A DNA stretch of 64,000 bases from Sulfurovum sp. (GCA_023955225.1 JAGSGJ010000001.1:1-64000), one strand, 5' to 3'. Counted from the first letter of the stretch, positions 34,442 through 44,126 are shown. Made by a program: numbers and translations. Notes: a model not told the origin generated them from the sequence alone.

Positions 34442-34532
34442 TCAAACTCTCCCTTTTTCATTTTGGCTAATCATAGGCTTTTGACCATATCCTTTGTATG
34501 TTGATAACAAGATATCTATTTCCCTTTAACGC

Positions 34533-35072
34533 TTACATGTTGTTTTCGAACAGTTTTTCATCTAACTGATCCAGTACAGATGAAAACGATTCATTTTCTA
34601 TGTATTGCATCACAGCGGAAGAGAATGTCAAAGAAAACATCTTTCTGCGATGTTTAAACTTATAATTTTCCATACTTCTTTGCATATTCATCACAGTCTG
34701 TTCTACTTCTTCTTCATTGAGATCATATATGAAGATCAAAAAGTTATCTTCCATGTAACGGACGATCTCATGATGGATATGATTCTCTTTCAGATAATGG
34801 ATCATATAGTCACTAACTAGCTTTAAAAGCTTGTTTCCTACATTTGTATCATATTCTTTTACAATGGAAGCATACTCTGAGATCTCAATACTTACCAAAA
34901 ATCCAAAATCACTAAATGTTTCATTGTTCTTCAGTTTATTTTTCAATAGCCATAATCTATTTTTACTCTGTGTGATATCATCTGCATAAAGTTGATTGCA
35001 TAGTAAAAGCATTTCTGACTTGAGCTTCTCTAGCTCCGTAACAGTTACAAGTTTATCTTGATCGTTAGGCAC
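34533..35072 (-). CDS. Degenerate GGDEF-domain protein, GTG start
   Basis: A 179-residue protein. The GTG at 35072 (MPNDQDKLV) sits five bases after GGAGG and overlaps the end of the EAL gene, so it is translationally coupled. Residues about 55-175 align with the GGDEF fold: FLVSIEISEYASIVKEYD in the N-terminal strand, then IVRYMEDNFLIFIYD where RYGGDEF is expected. The catalytic GGDEF is replaced by MEDNF, so cyclase activity is unlikely. A regulatory or binding role with its neighbour is inferred. Confidence 0.8.
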   Translation of the reverse strand: MPNDQDKLVTVTELEKLKSEMLLLCNQLYADDITQSKNRLWLLKNKLKNNETFSDFGFLVSIEISEYASIVKEYDTNVGNKLLKLVSDYMIHYLKENHIHHEIVRYMEDNFLIFIYDLNEEEVEQTVMNMQRSMENYKFKHRRKMFSLTFSSAVMQYIENESFSSVLDQLDEKLFENNM

Positions 35073-36621
35073 TTTTACCTCCTTCAAATCCAAAGGTTTC
35101 TCTAACACTATTCCAATGTTCTGGTTTATGTAGATAGTGTCCCTGTAAGTAATCAACACCGATGCTTTTTGCCAGATTCATAATACTCTCATCACTGATA
35201 TATTCAGCAATCGTTTTGATCCCAAGATCATGACAGATTTTAACCATATTCTCTAGGATGATTCTGTATTTTTCATCATGTATTTTCGATACCAATGAAC
35301 CATCAAGTTTGACATAATCGATATCTAGGTTCACTATATTATCAAAGTTTGAAAATCCGCTACCAAAATCATCTATCGCGATCAATACACCACGTTTTTT
35401 AAGTGCAAATATAAACTCATTCACTTGTTCTAGATCCTCGATCTGCTCACTCTCTACTATTTCAACTGTCAAACGACTTCCATTCCCCATTTGTTTTACC
35501 TTACGCATCAATGCATCACATAGTTCTGTATTATTGATATCTAGGTATGAAAGGTTCAAAGTCATAGATACATGATGGTTTTCCATCACATCAAACACTT
35601 TTTCTATCATTTGCGACATTAATTGTGTATATAAACGGTACTCTTTTGATTTTTCCATGAAGACTGCCGGTGAAAGTACACGACCTTCGCTATCCATAAG
35701 CCTCATAAGACTTTCAAACTTGTATGGGACAGTGCCATTATCGACATCAAATATCCCTTGAAAATGTGGAGTAACCGTCTCTTGTTTAATGTTATCAAGT
35801 AGTGTCTCGTAGATTTTATTTAAGATATGATCATTCTTATTGATAGAATAACTGTCATAAAAAATGTAACTGCTATGAGACTTTTTTGCTTCCTGTAATG
35901 CTTTTTCCGCATAAAGTAAACTCATTGAAGCATCTCCTTTTGTCGCACCAAACGTTGCATTTAAATGGATATGACTATCATCCGAGATAGAAAATTTATG
36001 GTTTGAAATTTTTTCAGATAACTGTTTAACTATGATATCAAGCAGACGATGACTGAAATCATTTTTAATGAATAAACACACTTTATCTGCATATACATGA
36101 TAAAGTTCATAAGAAAATTCAACACTGTGTTTGCTAAATAGACCTTTCATCTCCATCTCCTGCAACGTATTTTCTATAATTAATTGCATTTCACTCACCA
36201 TACGTGTACCCGTTTCATAGCCATAAAGGATATTGATATCATCAAACGCGACTATGTCGATCAGTGAAACAACAGCGACACCATTGTACTCAGAGATCAT
36301 TTTCTGGTGATCTTGCATTGTTTTATTTGAAACGATAACAGGAGATGGCTTTTTTTCATTTACATTAGCCAATATTTTTTTGACTGATTGAGGAAGAGTT
36401 GCACTCATATTCTTTCCTTTTTTGTCTAAGTCTACTTCTTGTTTAATTTCCATCAGTTTACGTAAAGCGTCGTCTCTAGTCTCAGCATCGACTCTTTTTT
36501 TGATCGGTTTTCCATCACTGTCTCTATAGGTAACATAGTAACCTGTGACCTGACCATCAGATTTACGATAGAGTTCACTGACACCTTTATACTGCTTGTC
36601 AGTGATAGTTCTGATTGGCAT
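35065..36621 (-). CDS. EAL-domain c-di-GMP protein with integrase-like N-terminus
   Basis: A 518-residue protein with three parts. Residues about 1-62 resemble the Arm-type DNA-binding domain of phage integrases (GYYVTYRDSDGKPIKKRVDA then DDALRKLMEIKQE). Residues about 110-260 form a degenerate GGDEF domain (YADKV replaces the signature). Residues about 290-510 form an EAL phosphodiesterase domain: ESL at 303-305 for EAL, LNLSYLD, VEIVESE, AIDDFGSG (Asp417/418), VKLDGSL (Lys438), Glu473 and LQGHYL. Most catalytic residues are kept, so c-di-GMP hydrolysis is plausible. Soluble, no membrane segment. GGAGGG precedes the ATG. Three copies of a 12-mer lie upstream. Confidence 0.88.
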   Translation of the reverse strand: MPIRTITDKQYKGVSELYRKSDGQVTGYYVTYRDSDGKPIKKRVDAETRDDALRKLMEIKQEVDLDKKGKNMSATLPQSVKKILANVNEKKPSPVIVSNKTMQDHQKMISEYNGVAVVSLIDIVAFDDINILYGYETGTRMVSEMQLIIENTLQEMEMKGLFSKHSVEFSYELYHVYADKVCLFIKNDFSHRLLDIIVKQLSEKISNHKFSISDDSHIHLNATFGATKGDASMSLLYAEKALQEAKKSHSSYIFYDSYSINKNDHILNKIYETLLDNIKQETVTPHFQGIFDVDNGTVPYKFESLMRLMDSEGRVLSPAVFMEKSKEYRLYTQLMSQMIEKVFDVMENHHVSMTLNLSYLDINNTELCDALMRKVKQMGNGSRLTVEIVESEQIEDLEQVNEFIFALKKRGVLIAIDDFGSGFSNFDNIVNLDIDYVKLDGSLVSKIHDEKYRIILENMVKICHDLGIKTIAEYISDESIMNLAKSIGVDYLQGHYLHKPEHWNSVRETFGFEGGKSA

Positions 36622-36662
36622 CTTTCCCTCCGATTTCTATTAAACTTTTCTTCTTAGAGATA

Positions 36663-36677
36663 TTTCCATAATGGAAA
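36663..36677. promoter_or_regulatory. 15-bp palindrome in the EAL gene leader
   Basis: TTTCCAT-A-ATGGAAA is a perfect dyad with a single central base, about 42-56 nt upstream of the EAL gene ATG. An operator or mRNA hairpin. Confidence 0.4.
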
Positions 36678-36706
36678 ATCTAAACCTTATAGATGTATTA
36701 TACACA

Positions 36707-36842
36707 AAAGTTACTACAAATGTCAAGATACTGTAGTAACTTTCCACATATAGCTCATATAAGCCTATATATAGGGGTTTATGGGGCATTATTAGAATGA
36801 TATACTTATTGAGTAAATGAACTCTTCAATAAAGTTACTACA
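36707..36842. repeat. Three copies of AAAGTTACTACA
   Basis: Copies at 36707-36718 (direct), 36732-36743 (inverted) and 36831-36842 (direct). The first two form a perfect 12-bp inverted repeat with a 13-nt spacer. Position upstream of the EAL gene suggests a binding site for a dimeric regulator. Confidence 0.7.
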
Positions 36843-37174
36843 TAATAAATAAATGTATATTAATTAATATATAGTATTCATATCTTAACTATTTCATTTG
36901 ATTTTTTGTAGGAACTTCTACTTCATACAAACTTTATATGTATTGTTCAGAAGTTTGTAAATGATATAAATTTTTTAATCTGTAAGTGTAGAAATAATGA
37001 GTAGAGAAGTCTCTTTTACCCTCCCCTATTCCATTGTTTCTATTCAGATAAAAGATATGCTAACTCTCTTATAGCACCTTGAATTTTAAGTAGCAATAAT
37101 TTATTCTATTTGTATTTACGCTCTTTGGTTGTTTTTGTTATACTTGTATAAGATAATGAATAATAAGGTATCTA

Positions 37175-38596
37175 ATGGGCAGTGAGATAACTAAGAGAGA
37201 GTTTAGTGAAAAAGATTTTATAGCGTTTAAAAAAGCCTTGTTTAATGAGATCAAGTATGTACAAGCATTATTTGACAAAGGCTCAGAAGTTTTTTCAGAT
37301 AGATACCGTATAGGCTACGAACTTGAAGCCTGTATTCTCACAAGTAGCAATCTTCCTAACCCCATAAACAAAAAAATACTGGATGACATTGATTCCCCTC
37401 TTTTTACCAATGAACTTGCAAAGTATGACCTGGAGATCAATGGACATGTTTTTGAACTTGATGCCGGGTCACCTAAAGGGTTAGGCAAAGACATTTTGTC
37501 ACTTTGGGAACAAGCTCAAAACTCTGCTAAAAAATTCGATGCAAAACTTGGACTCTTTGGTGTACTACCGAGTCTAAAGCTTGAACATTTTAACAAAGAG
37601 TTGTATCAGTCAGACATGCATAGATATACACTGGTATCTCAGCGTATGAAAGAATTAAGACATGAAAGTGTCAAGATCCTGTTTCATGGCGAGGATGAAA
37701 TATCTTTACAAAAAGATGATGTAATGCTTGAAGCGCTTGGCACCTCCTTGCAGATCCACCTTCAGGTTCCTTTTGATCAAGCAGTTGAATATTATCACGC
37801 TGCTCTACTGGCATCTGTTGTGCTACTTGGATTTGGAGCCAATTCTCCTTTGGTTTTGGGTAAAAGAGCTTGGCATGAATCTCGCATCGCTATTTTTGAA
37901 CAATCTGTAGATACAAGAGACAAAGAACGAAGAGAGCATGGTGAAGAGACAAGGGTACATTTTGCACATGGATACATAGACTCTTGGATGGACCTGTTTG
38001 AACAAAACAAAATGTTTAAAATTATCTTTGCAGATGTAAAGAACAAACATGAAAGTGATCTACACCATTTTAACCTTCACAATGGCACGATCTGGAGATG
38101 GGTCCGTCCTATTTTAGGCACAGACAAAGAGGGAAAACATACACTGAGACTTGAGCTTCGTGTACTACCCTCTGGACCCACTCTTATAGATACACAGGTC
38201 AATATATGGTTTTTCATAGGTCTCATCCATGGCTTAGTAAAATCAAAGATCAACCTTAAAAAAATACCCTTTGAAATGTTAAAAGATGATTTTTACTCTG
38301 TAGCAAAGACAGGGTTGGAAACTGAGTTTCATGAACCTAAAAATGCCGAAAGAGTCTCTTTGAAAGAGTGGATATTAAACGATGGACTGGCACTTACTAA
38401 AATGGGTCTTGACTCGTTAGGTATACATAATGTAGACATGTATCTCAATACCATAGAGCAAAGAACTTCAAGTGGACAAAATGGTGCTTCATGGCAACTT
38501 GAACATTTTAAAAAATTTAACAGCATTCCTAAACTTATGGAGGATTATATGCAAAATTCTGATCAAAATATTCCTGTACACAAGTGGAGTCTATAG
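37175..38596 (+). CDS. GCS2-type glutamate-cysteine ligase family protein
   Basis: A 473-residue ATP-grasp-like carboxylate-amine ligase of the GCS2/YbdK group. YRIGYELEACIL with the metal Glu, the Asn/Glu-rich YDLEINGHVFELDAG, LQIHLQVPFDQAVEYYHAAL and TLRLELRVLPSGPTLID are conserved family segments. AAGGTATCTA precedes the ATG. It might make gamma-glutamylcysteine or another amide; the actual amine is unknown. The next gene begins right after its stop codon and encodes a zinc amidohydrolase-like protein. Confidence 0.85.
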   Translation: MGSEITKREFSEKDFIAFKKALFNEIKYVQALFDKGSEVFSDRYRIGYELEACILTSSNLPNPINKKILDDIDSPLFTNELAKYDLEINGHVFELDAGSPKGLGKDILSLWEQAQNSAKKFDAKLGLFGVLPSLKLEHFNKELYQSDMHRYTLVSQRMKELRHESVKILFHGEDEISLQKDDVMLEALGTSLQIHLQVPFDQAVEYYHAALLASVVLLGFGANSPLVLGKRAWHESRIAIFEQSVDTRDKERREHGEETRVHFAHGYIDSWMDLFEQNKMFKIIFADVKNKHESDLHHFNLHNGTIWRWVRPILGTDKEGKHTLRLELRVLPSGPTLIDTQVNIWFFIGLIHGLVKSKINLKKIPFEMLKDDFYSVAKTGLETEFHEPKNAERVSLKEWILNDGLALTKMGLDSLGIHNVDMYLNTIEQRTSSGQNGASWQLEHFKKFNSIPKLMEDYMQNSDQNIPVHKWSL

Positions 38597-39622
38597 ATGC
38601 CCAATTTAACAATACTCGACCACATACCAAGTGCATTCCTCTCTATCTCTCATCGTGAGATAAAAGAACTTTTTGATACACCTACACTGATATATTTAAA
38701 AGGCGAGAAACATCCTGCACTGTTCATCTCCATCTTACTGCATGGCAATGAGTATAGCGGACTTCAAATCATGCAGGAGATACTAAAGAAATATCAAACC
38801 ACTGATGGGTATAAACTACCAAGAGGCATATGGCTTTTTATAGGTAATGTAGATGCTGCACAAATGGGTGTAAGACTGAGAGACGGACAAATAGACTTTA
38901 ACCGTGCATGGCCAGGTACACCTGAACCTGACTCAGATACAGCAATATTAATACAGGAAGTGATGGATAGGATCACCCAAGATGAGCTATTTGCTTCTAT
39001 TGACCTGCACAACAATACAGGTCAAAATCCTCCTTATGGGTGTATATCAGTAGTGAATGAGAAGAACAAATACCTCTCTAGCTTTTTTAACCATATTGCT
39101 ATGGTGTTTCAATCACCCAAAGGTGTCTCAACCATGGCATTTGATGACATCTGTCCGGCTATCACCCTTGAGTGTTCAACCCCAGGAAATGAACCTGCAA
39201 AAAAAAGAGCATTTGAACTTATAGATGACCTGATGCATATGGATCATTTTCCTGAAAAGCCATTACCTGTTCATGACCTGCAGTTGGTTAAGAATAGCGC
39301 TACCATCAATATTAATGCAGATGTAACTTTCTGTTTTGAAGATGAAGAGTACAGTGATACTCTAGGATATGATCTTACATTGGTCAAAAACTTTGACCAT
39401 CATAATTTTACACTATTAGAGAAAAATGAAATATTTGCATATTCAAAAGTCGCTAAACCGTTTTTAGTGATTTCACCGGATGGCCAGGATATCACAGATG
39501 AGATCATACAAAATGACAATGGAAATATATCCCTTAAAAAAGCACTGATGCCAGCCATGATCTCTATGGATAAAAAGATTGTACTTCAAGACTGTTTATG
39601 TTATCTGTTAGAAGACTATTAA
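38597..39622 (+). CDS. Succinylglutamate desuccinylase/aspartoacylase-family (M14) zinc hydrolase
   Basis: A 341-residue protein of the AstE/AspA/M14 carboxypeptidase superfamily. Zinc ligands are in LLHGNEYSGLQ (HxxE) and SIDLHNNTG (His), with the substrate Arg in RDGQIDFNRAWPG. The C-terminal 110 residues form an extra beta-rich domain. It directly follows the GCS2-type ligase, suggesting a paired amide-forming and amide-cleaving step. Its end overlaps the convergent fetB end by 4 nt. Confidence 0.85.
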   Translation: MPNLTILDHIPSAFLSISHREIKELFDTPTLIYLKGEKHPALFISILLHGNEYSGLQIMQEILKKYQTTDGYKLPRGIWLFIGNVDAAQMGVRLRDGQIDFNRAWPGTPEPDSDTAILIQEVMDRITQDELFASIDLHNNTGQNPPYGCISVVNEKNKYLSSFFNHIAMVFQSPKGVSTMAFDDICPAITLECSTPGNEPAKKRAFELIDDLMHMDHFPEKPLPVHDLQLVKNSATININADVTFCFEDEEYSDTLGYDLTLVKNFDHHNFTLLEKNEIFAYSKVAKPFLVISPDGQDITDEIIQNDNGNISLKKALMPAMISMDKKIVLQDCLCYLLEDY

Positions 39623-40332
39623 ATCTTTGCCATATCTTTTTTACAAAACCAGAGATAAATAGCCACTGAAATCCCCGCAGAACCCAAGATCATCAACATG
39701 ACCATGATCTGATACCGTACTGCTATCAAGGGATCAACCCCAGAAAGTATCTGACCGGTCATCATCCCCGGTAGTGACACTAACCCCACTGCAAAAAGTG
39801 CATTCACTATGGGAATAAGTGCAGCTTTGTAAGATGTTGCTCTGGCTTCTAGATACGAATTACCTCTACCTACTTCACTTTCAAACCTCTCTGCAGAGAT
39901 ACTCACAGCATTCATAGAGTTAGCAAAGATCATCCCTGCTATAGGTATAAGAAACCGAGGTTCATACCAGGGGTTTAGATCCAATACGCCAAACACTACC
40001 ATCATCAATGTAAATACTCCACCAAAGAAAATAGCAATGAAAGCATGCAAATAAAGTGAGTTTTGTCGTTCTTGAACCGGACGCAGTGCGATGACACTTG
40101 CAGCAATGAGCATCACAGAAAGTATCAAGACCACAAGATAAGGAGAATTGGTATCAAATATGTACGTTAAGACATACCCTATCAACATCAATTGTATGAG
40201 CATTCTAAAGAGTGCATAAAAAAGTGTAGCTTTATCTTGTGTCCAACGCATATATATTACGATCACTATTGCAACTGGTATCATGACCCAAAAAAGATTT
40301 AAAAGTGAGATATTGTAAATAGATATATTCAT
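39619..40332 (-). CDS. fetB: FetB-type iron export ABC permease (UPF0014)
   Basis: A 237-residue inner-membrane protein with about seven spans. IALRPVQERQNSLYLHAFIA, FANSMNAVSISAERFESEVGRG and SLPGMMTGQILSGVDPLIAVRYQIMVML are hallmark segments of the YbbM/FetB family. FetB works with the ATPase FetA in E. coli iron homeostasis; no fetA is adjacent. No Shine-Dalgarno precedes the ATG; TATAAT ends 5 nt upstream, so the mRNA is probably leaderless. Confidence 0.9.
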   Translation of the reverse strand: MNISIYNISLLNLFWVMIPVAIVIVIYMRWTQDKATLFYALFRMLIQLMLIGYVLTYIFDTNSPYLVVLILSVMLIAASVIALRPVQERQNSLYLHAFIAIFFGGVFTLMMVVFGVLDLNPWYEPRFLIPIAGMIFANSMNAVSISAERFESEVGRGNSYLEARATSYKAALIPIVNALFAVGLVSLPGMMTGQILSGVDPLIAVRYQIMVMLMILGSAGISVAIYLWFCKKDMAKI

Positions 40333-40337
40333 ACTAT

Positions 40338-40343
40338 ATTATA
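40338..40343 (-). promoter_or_regulatory. -10 box placed for leaderless fetB
   Basis: On the minus strand TGCTATAAT ends 5 nt before the fetB ATG. With normal -10 to start-site spacing the transcript would begin at the start codon. Confidence 0.6.
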
Positions 40344-40506
40344 GCAAGTTCACATTTACTCCTAAATATATACATTATTTTCTCAAAGATACTTATACTT
40401 CTTCTTATAATTTTTATTCTTTTGGTTAAATTTTAATCAGTAGTATGTATATAAATTACTCCATAGTTGCTATACTTGCAGGACAAACATTAAAAAAGGA
40501 TTTTAA

Positions 40507-41898
40507 ATGGCAAAAAGCATTATGAAGAAAGTCATAAGTCTTGGACTCGGTCTAAGTATCGCAACGACTTATTCTATGGCAGAATTAGAAAAAACGGATC
40601 TTAAAATCGGATTTATCGCACTGACGGATTGCGCACCGATCGTAGTCGCTAAGGAAAAAGGTTTCTTCAAAAAGTATGGACTGAATGTACATGTAGCAAA
40701 AGAAGGGGGCGGATGGCCAGGGATTCAACAAAAAGTGATTTCTGGAGAGTATGATTTCTCACACGCTCTTGCAGGTATGCCGATTGCTGCTACTATAGGA
40801 ATCAACGGTAATGCACACCTTCAGGCACTTTTGTCACTTGACTTCAATGGTAATGCGATCACATATGGCAATAAGATTATCAAAGAAATGGAAAAGTATG
40901 GTTTGGATAAAACAGAAAGACCTGTTTCAGCAGCAAGTCTAAAAAAGTACATTGATGCAAAACACAAAGCAGAAGGTGACAGCTATAAACCACTGAGTTT
41001 TGGTATGGTTCACCCTGTGTCTACACATAACTATGAATTACGTTACTGGATGGCAGCGTCAGGGATCATTCCTGACTCAGACTGTACTATTAAACCATTT
41101 CCACCACCAACGATGCCTTCAAACTTGATTGCAGGTAACATCGAAGGGTATTGTGTAGGTGAGCCTTGGAATTCAAGAATTGTACTTAAAGGTAAGGGTT
41201 CAGCACTTGTAACCAACTATGACATTTGGAACAACAACCCTGAAAAAGTACTTCAGGCAAGAGCAGATTTTGTTAAAAAGCACCCAGAGACGACCAAAGC
41301 AGTAATGAAAGCGATCATCGAAGCACAAATGTGGCTGGATGCATCATGGGAAAACAGAGAAGAAGCGATCGGTTTTCTTGCGAAAAAGAACTACGTAAAA
41401 GCACCTAAAGATGTACTTAGAAAATCTATGAGCGGTACTTTCCTTTATACCAAAGGTGTAGACAGCTCTAACCCGATGTTTAACACATTCGCTAACTACT
41501 ATGCAGCATACCCTTTCTACTCACACGGTATGTGGTTTATGACTCAAATGTATAGATGGGGACAAATTGACAAAGCTATAGATATGAAAAAAGTCATCGA
41601 ATCTGTCTACAGACCTGACCTTTTTGCTGAAGTAGCAAAAGAAGTGGGATACACTTTACCACCAAGTGCATGGAAAAAAGATGGGGTGGATGAGTACAAT
41701 AAATTCATCGATGGTAAAGTATGGGATCCTAACAAAGCAGTTGAATATATCTTTGACGCAGAGGTAGTAAACTCAAAAGTAAGTAAAGAAGAGTTACTCA
41801 AGTCAAATAGCTGGACAGTTGAGACTCAACAGCCAGAGTATGTTTGTCCTTATGGACCAGCTGGATGTGCAGACCCTAAATTTGTTACTAAGAAATAA
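40507..41898 (+). CDS. nrtA: NrtA/CmpA-family nitrate-type ABC transporter substrate-binding protein
   Basis: A 463-residue periplasmic binding protein. The signal peptide (about 25 residues, cleavage after SMA) is followed by KIGFIALTDCAPIVVAKEKGFFKKYGL, the typical CmpA/NrtA/SsuA opening, and later SFGMVHPVSTHNYELRYWMA and GYCVGEPWNSR. The extra C-terminal part after residue 400 has two Cys (YVCPYGPAGCADP). AAAAAGGATTTTAA precedes the ATG. Proximity of NarK and an orphan sensor supports nitrate as ligand, though bicarbonate or sulfonates cannot be excluded. Confidence 0.87.
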   Translation: MAKSIMKKVISLGLGLSIATTYSMAELEKTDLKIGFIALTDCAPIVVAKEKGFFKKYGLNVHVAKEGGGWPGIQQKVISGEYDFSHALAGMPIAATIGINGNAHLQALLSLDFNGNAITYGNKIIKEMEKYGLDKTERPVSAASLKKYIDAKHKAEGDSYKPLSFGMVHPVSTHNYELRYWMAASGIIPDSDCTIKPFPPPTMPSNLIAGNIEGYCVGEPWNSRIVLKGKGSALVTNYDIWNNNPEKVLQARADFVKKHPETTKAVMKAIIEAQMWLDASWENREEAIGFLAKKNYVKAPKDVLRKSMSGTFLYTKGVDSSNPMFNTFANYYAAYPFYSHGMWFMTQMYRWGQIDKAIDMKKVIESVYRPDLFAEVAKEVGYTLPPSAWKKDGVDEYNKFIDGKVWDPNKAVEYIFDAEVVNSKVSKEELLKSNSWTVETQQPEYVCPYGPAGCADPKFVTKK

Positions 41899-41902
41899 AC
41901 CT

Positions 41903-42013
41903 AAATACAAAGCACTGTGCTTTGTATTTACAAGTGCCTGAAGTGAATCTAGCCTCCTTTGATGAATGTGTAATTATCTCCTTAACACACTTCAGGTACC
42001 TGTAAATACAAAG
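41903..42013 (+). other. Three-arm switchable hairpin element between nrtA and nrtB
   Basis: Arm A (41903-41914, AAATACAAAGCA) pairs perfectly with 41918-41929. Arm B (41920-41945) also pairs with arm C (41988-42013) over 26 positions with two mispairs, one a G-U. A and C share the 11-mer TAAATACAAAG, so the two foldings are mutually exclusive. No U-run follows. Confidence 0.7.
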
Positions 42014-42018
42014 ATGTC

Positions 42019-42105
42019 AACTCTTAAGAATCCTCAACTATCCATAGTTACCTCTTACTCTAGAGGCCATAACTATGTCAAATAGATACAGGATTTTTAA
42101 GAGTT
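42019..42105 (+). other. Second structured helix set upstream of nrtB
   Basis: AACTCTTAAGAATCCT (42019-42034) pairs with AGGATTTTTAAGAGTT (42090-42105) with one G-U. Inside lie CATAGTTA/TAACTATG (42043-42050 with 42070-42077) and CCTCT/AGAGG (42051-42055 with 42062-42066). The nrtB ribosome-binding site (GAAGGAG) lies just outside. Confidence 0.65.
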
Positions 42106-42123
42106 CGCATTGAAGGAGAAAAA

Positions 42124-42933
<810 letters not shown>

Positions 42934-42938
42934 GCATA

Positions 42939-43730
42939 ATGAGTGAATTTTTAAGTTTAAAAAATATTGAAAAGAGATTCCCTATTCCGGGAAAAGAGGA
43001 TTACATTGCGGTAATAGATGTCGATCTGGAAATTAAAAAAAATGAGATCATCTCGATCATAGGACACAGTGGGTGTGGTAAGTCAACCCTGCTCAATATG
43101 ATCTCAGGACTTGACAAACAAACCGAAGGGAATATTGTCCTTAATGGACATGAGGTTAAAGGGCCTGGACCAGACAGAGCCGTGGTGTTTCAAAACCACT
43201 CCTTGCTTCCATGGTTGACTGTATACGAGAACATTGAGATGGCAGTCAAAAAAGTAATGCCTGAGCTTGATGCAATGGAGTTACGTGAACGTGTGGAAAA
43301 GTTTGTCTCTATGGTAAACCTGGATCCTGCCAAAGACAAACTTCCCGGTGAGATATCCGGAGGGATGAAACAGCGTGTAGGTATTGCCAGAGCACTTTCT
43401 ATCCAACCTGATGTATTGCTCATGGATGAACCTTTTGGAGCCCTTGACTCTTTAACCAGAGCCAATCTTCAAGAACATTTGATGCGTATACAGAAAAGTG
43501 TTGAAAATACAGTGATCATCATTACTCATGATGTAGATGAAGCAGTACTTCTCAGTGACAGAGTGATCATGATGACCAATGGGCCTGAAGCGACCATCGG
43601 TGAGATACTCGAAGTAAATCTAGAACGTCCAAGAAACAGAGTGGAACTTCAACATGACCCAGAGTACATCAGATGCAGAGAAGCCATCTTGAGCTTCCTT
43701 TATGAAAAGTTTGCCAAAGAAGACGAATAG
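42939..43730 (+). CDS. nrtD: Nitrate-type ABC transporter ATP-binding protein
   Basis: A 263-residue ATPase of the NrtD/SsuB/TauB group: Walker A GHSGCGKST, Q-loop VVFQNHSLLPWLTV, signature ISGGMKQRVGIARAL, Walker B VLLMDEPFGALD and H-loop IITHDVDEA. ATG 42939 is chosen (AAGGTTGA upstream); a TTG at 42930 overlaps nrtB. The NrtC-type regulatory domain fusion is absent, so nrtD is the better name than nrtC. Confidence 0.9.
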   Translation: MSEFLSLKNIEKRFPIPGKEDYIAVIDVDLEIKKNEIISIIGHSGCGKSTLLNMISGLDKQTEGNIVLNGHEVKGPGPDRAVVFQNHSLLPWLTVYENIEMAVKKVMPELDAMELRERVEKFVSMVNLDPAKDKLPGEISGGMKQRVGIARALSIQPDVLLMDEPFGALDSLTRANLQEHLMRIQKSVENTVIIITHDVDEAVLLSDRVIMMTNGPEATIGEILEVNLERPRNRVELQHDPEYIRCREAILSFLYEKFAKEDE

Positions 43731-43814
43731 TTTTAGCCATAAATTAATTCTCCTTATCCACTCTCATAGTATTTTCTCAAAGCTTTGATAGTGGTTTAAA
43801 TATTGCTTCACTTG

Positions 43815-44126
43815 TCACCTATGAAAATTACCGACTTTCCTATTTTCTTCTAAAACTCTACTCATTAATTCTTCTATAACAGGCTCTAACTCATTTTCTG
43901 GTACTTTTATTGTAACTCCAAAAAAATGTTTTATTTTATCCAGAAATGTTTCATCCATCCCTTTTAGATATTCGTTTTGCATATTCTCTATTTCAACAAG
44001 CATTTTCTGAAGTACTTTTCTTTGCTCATTGAGTGTTCCATTCTCTTCATAGGACTCAAGTTGTGCTTCTATTGACATGATCCTAGGGATATACTTTTCT
44101 TCAAATTTGTTTTCTGCATGTCCCAT
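43815..44126 (-). CDS. Hypothetical coiled-coil protein
   Basis: A 103-residue soluble protein, nearly all helical and Glu/Lys-rich (IMSIEAQLESYEENG, QKMLVEIENMQNEYLKG). The Shine-Dalgarno is weak. It lies opposite in direction to the nitrate genes and divergent from the histidine kinase. No family recognised. Confidence 0.65.
   Translation of the reverse strand: MGHAENKFEEKYIPRIMSIEAQLESYEENGTLNEQRKVLQKMLVEIENMQNEYLKGMDETFLDKIKHFFGVTIKVPENELEPVIEELMSRVLEENRKVGNFHR

Larger units (their letters stand above)
36622..37174. other. 553-bp intergenic region with operator-like repeats
   Basis: AT-rich region between the divergent EAL and GCS2-type genes. It holds a 15-bp palindrome TTTCCATAATGGAAA (36663-36677), three copies of AAAGTTACTACA (listed separately) and an 8-bp inverted repeat ACAAACTT/AAGTTTGT around 36930-36955. 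No convincing gene is visible; a 25-codon frame at 36997 was not accepted. Confidence 0.6.

Noticed and set aside
36997..37074. 25-codon plus-strand frame (MSREVSFTLPYSIVSIQ...)
   Set aside because: Weak ribosome-binding site, no similarity recognised, and length compatible with chance in this region.
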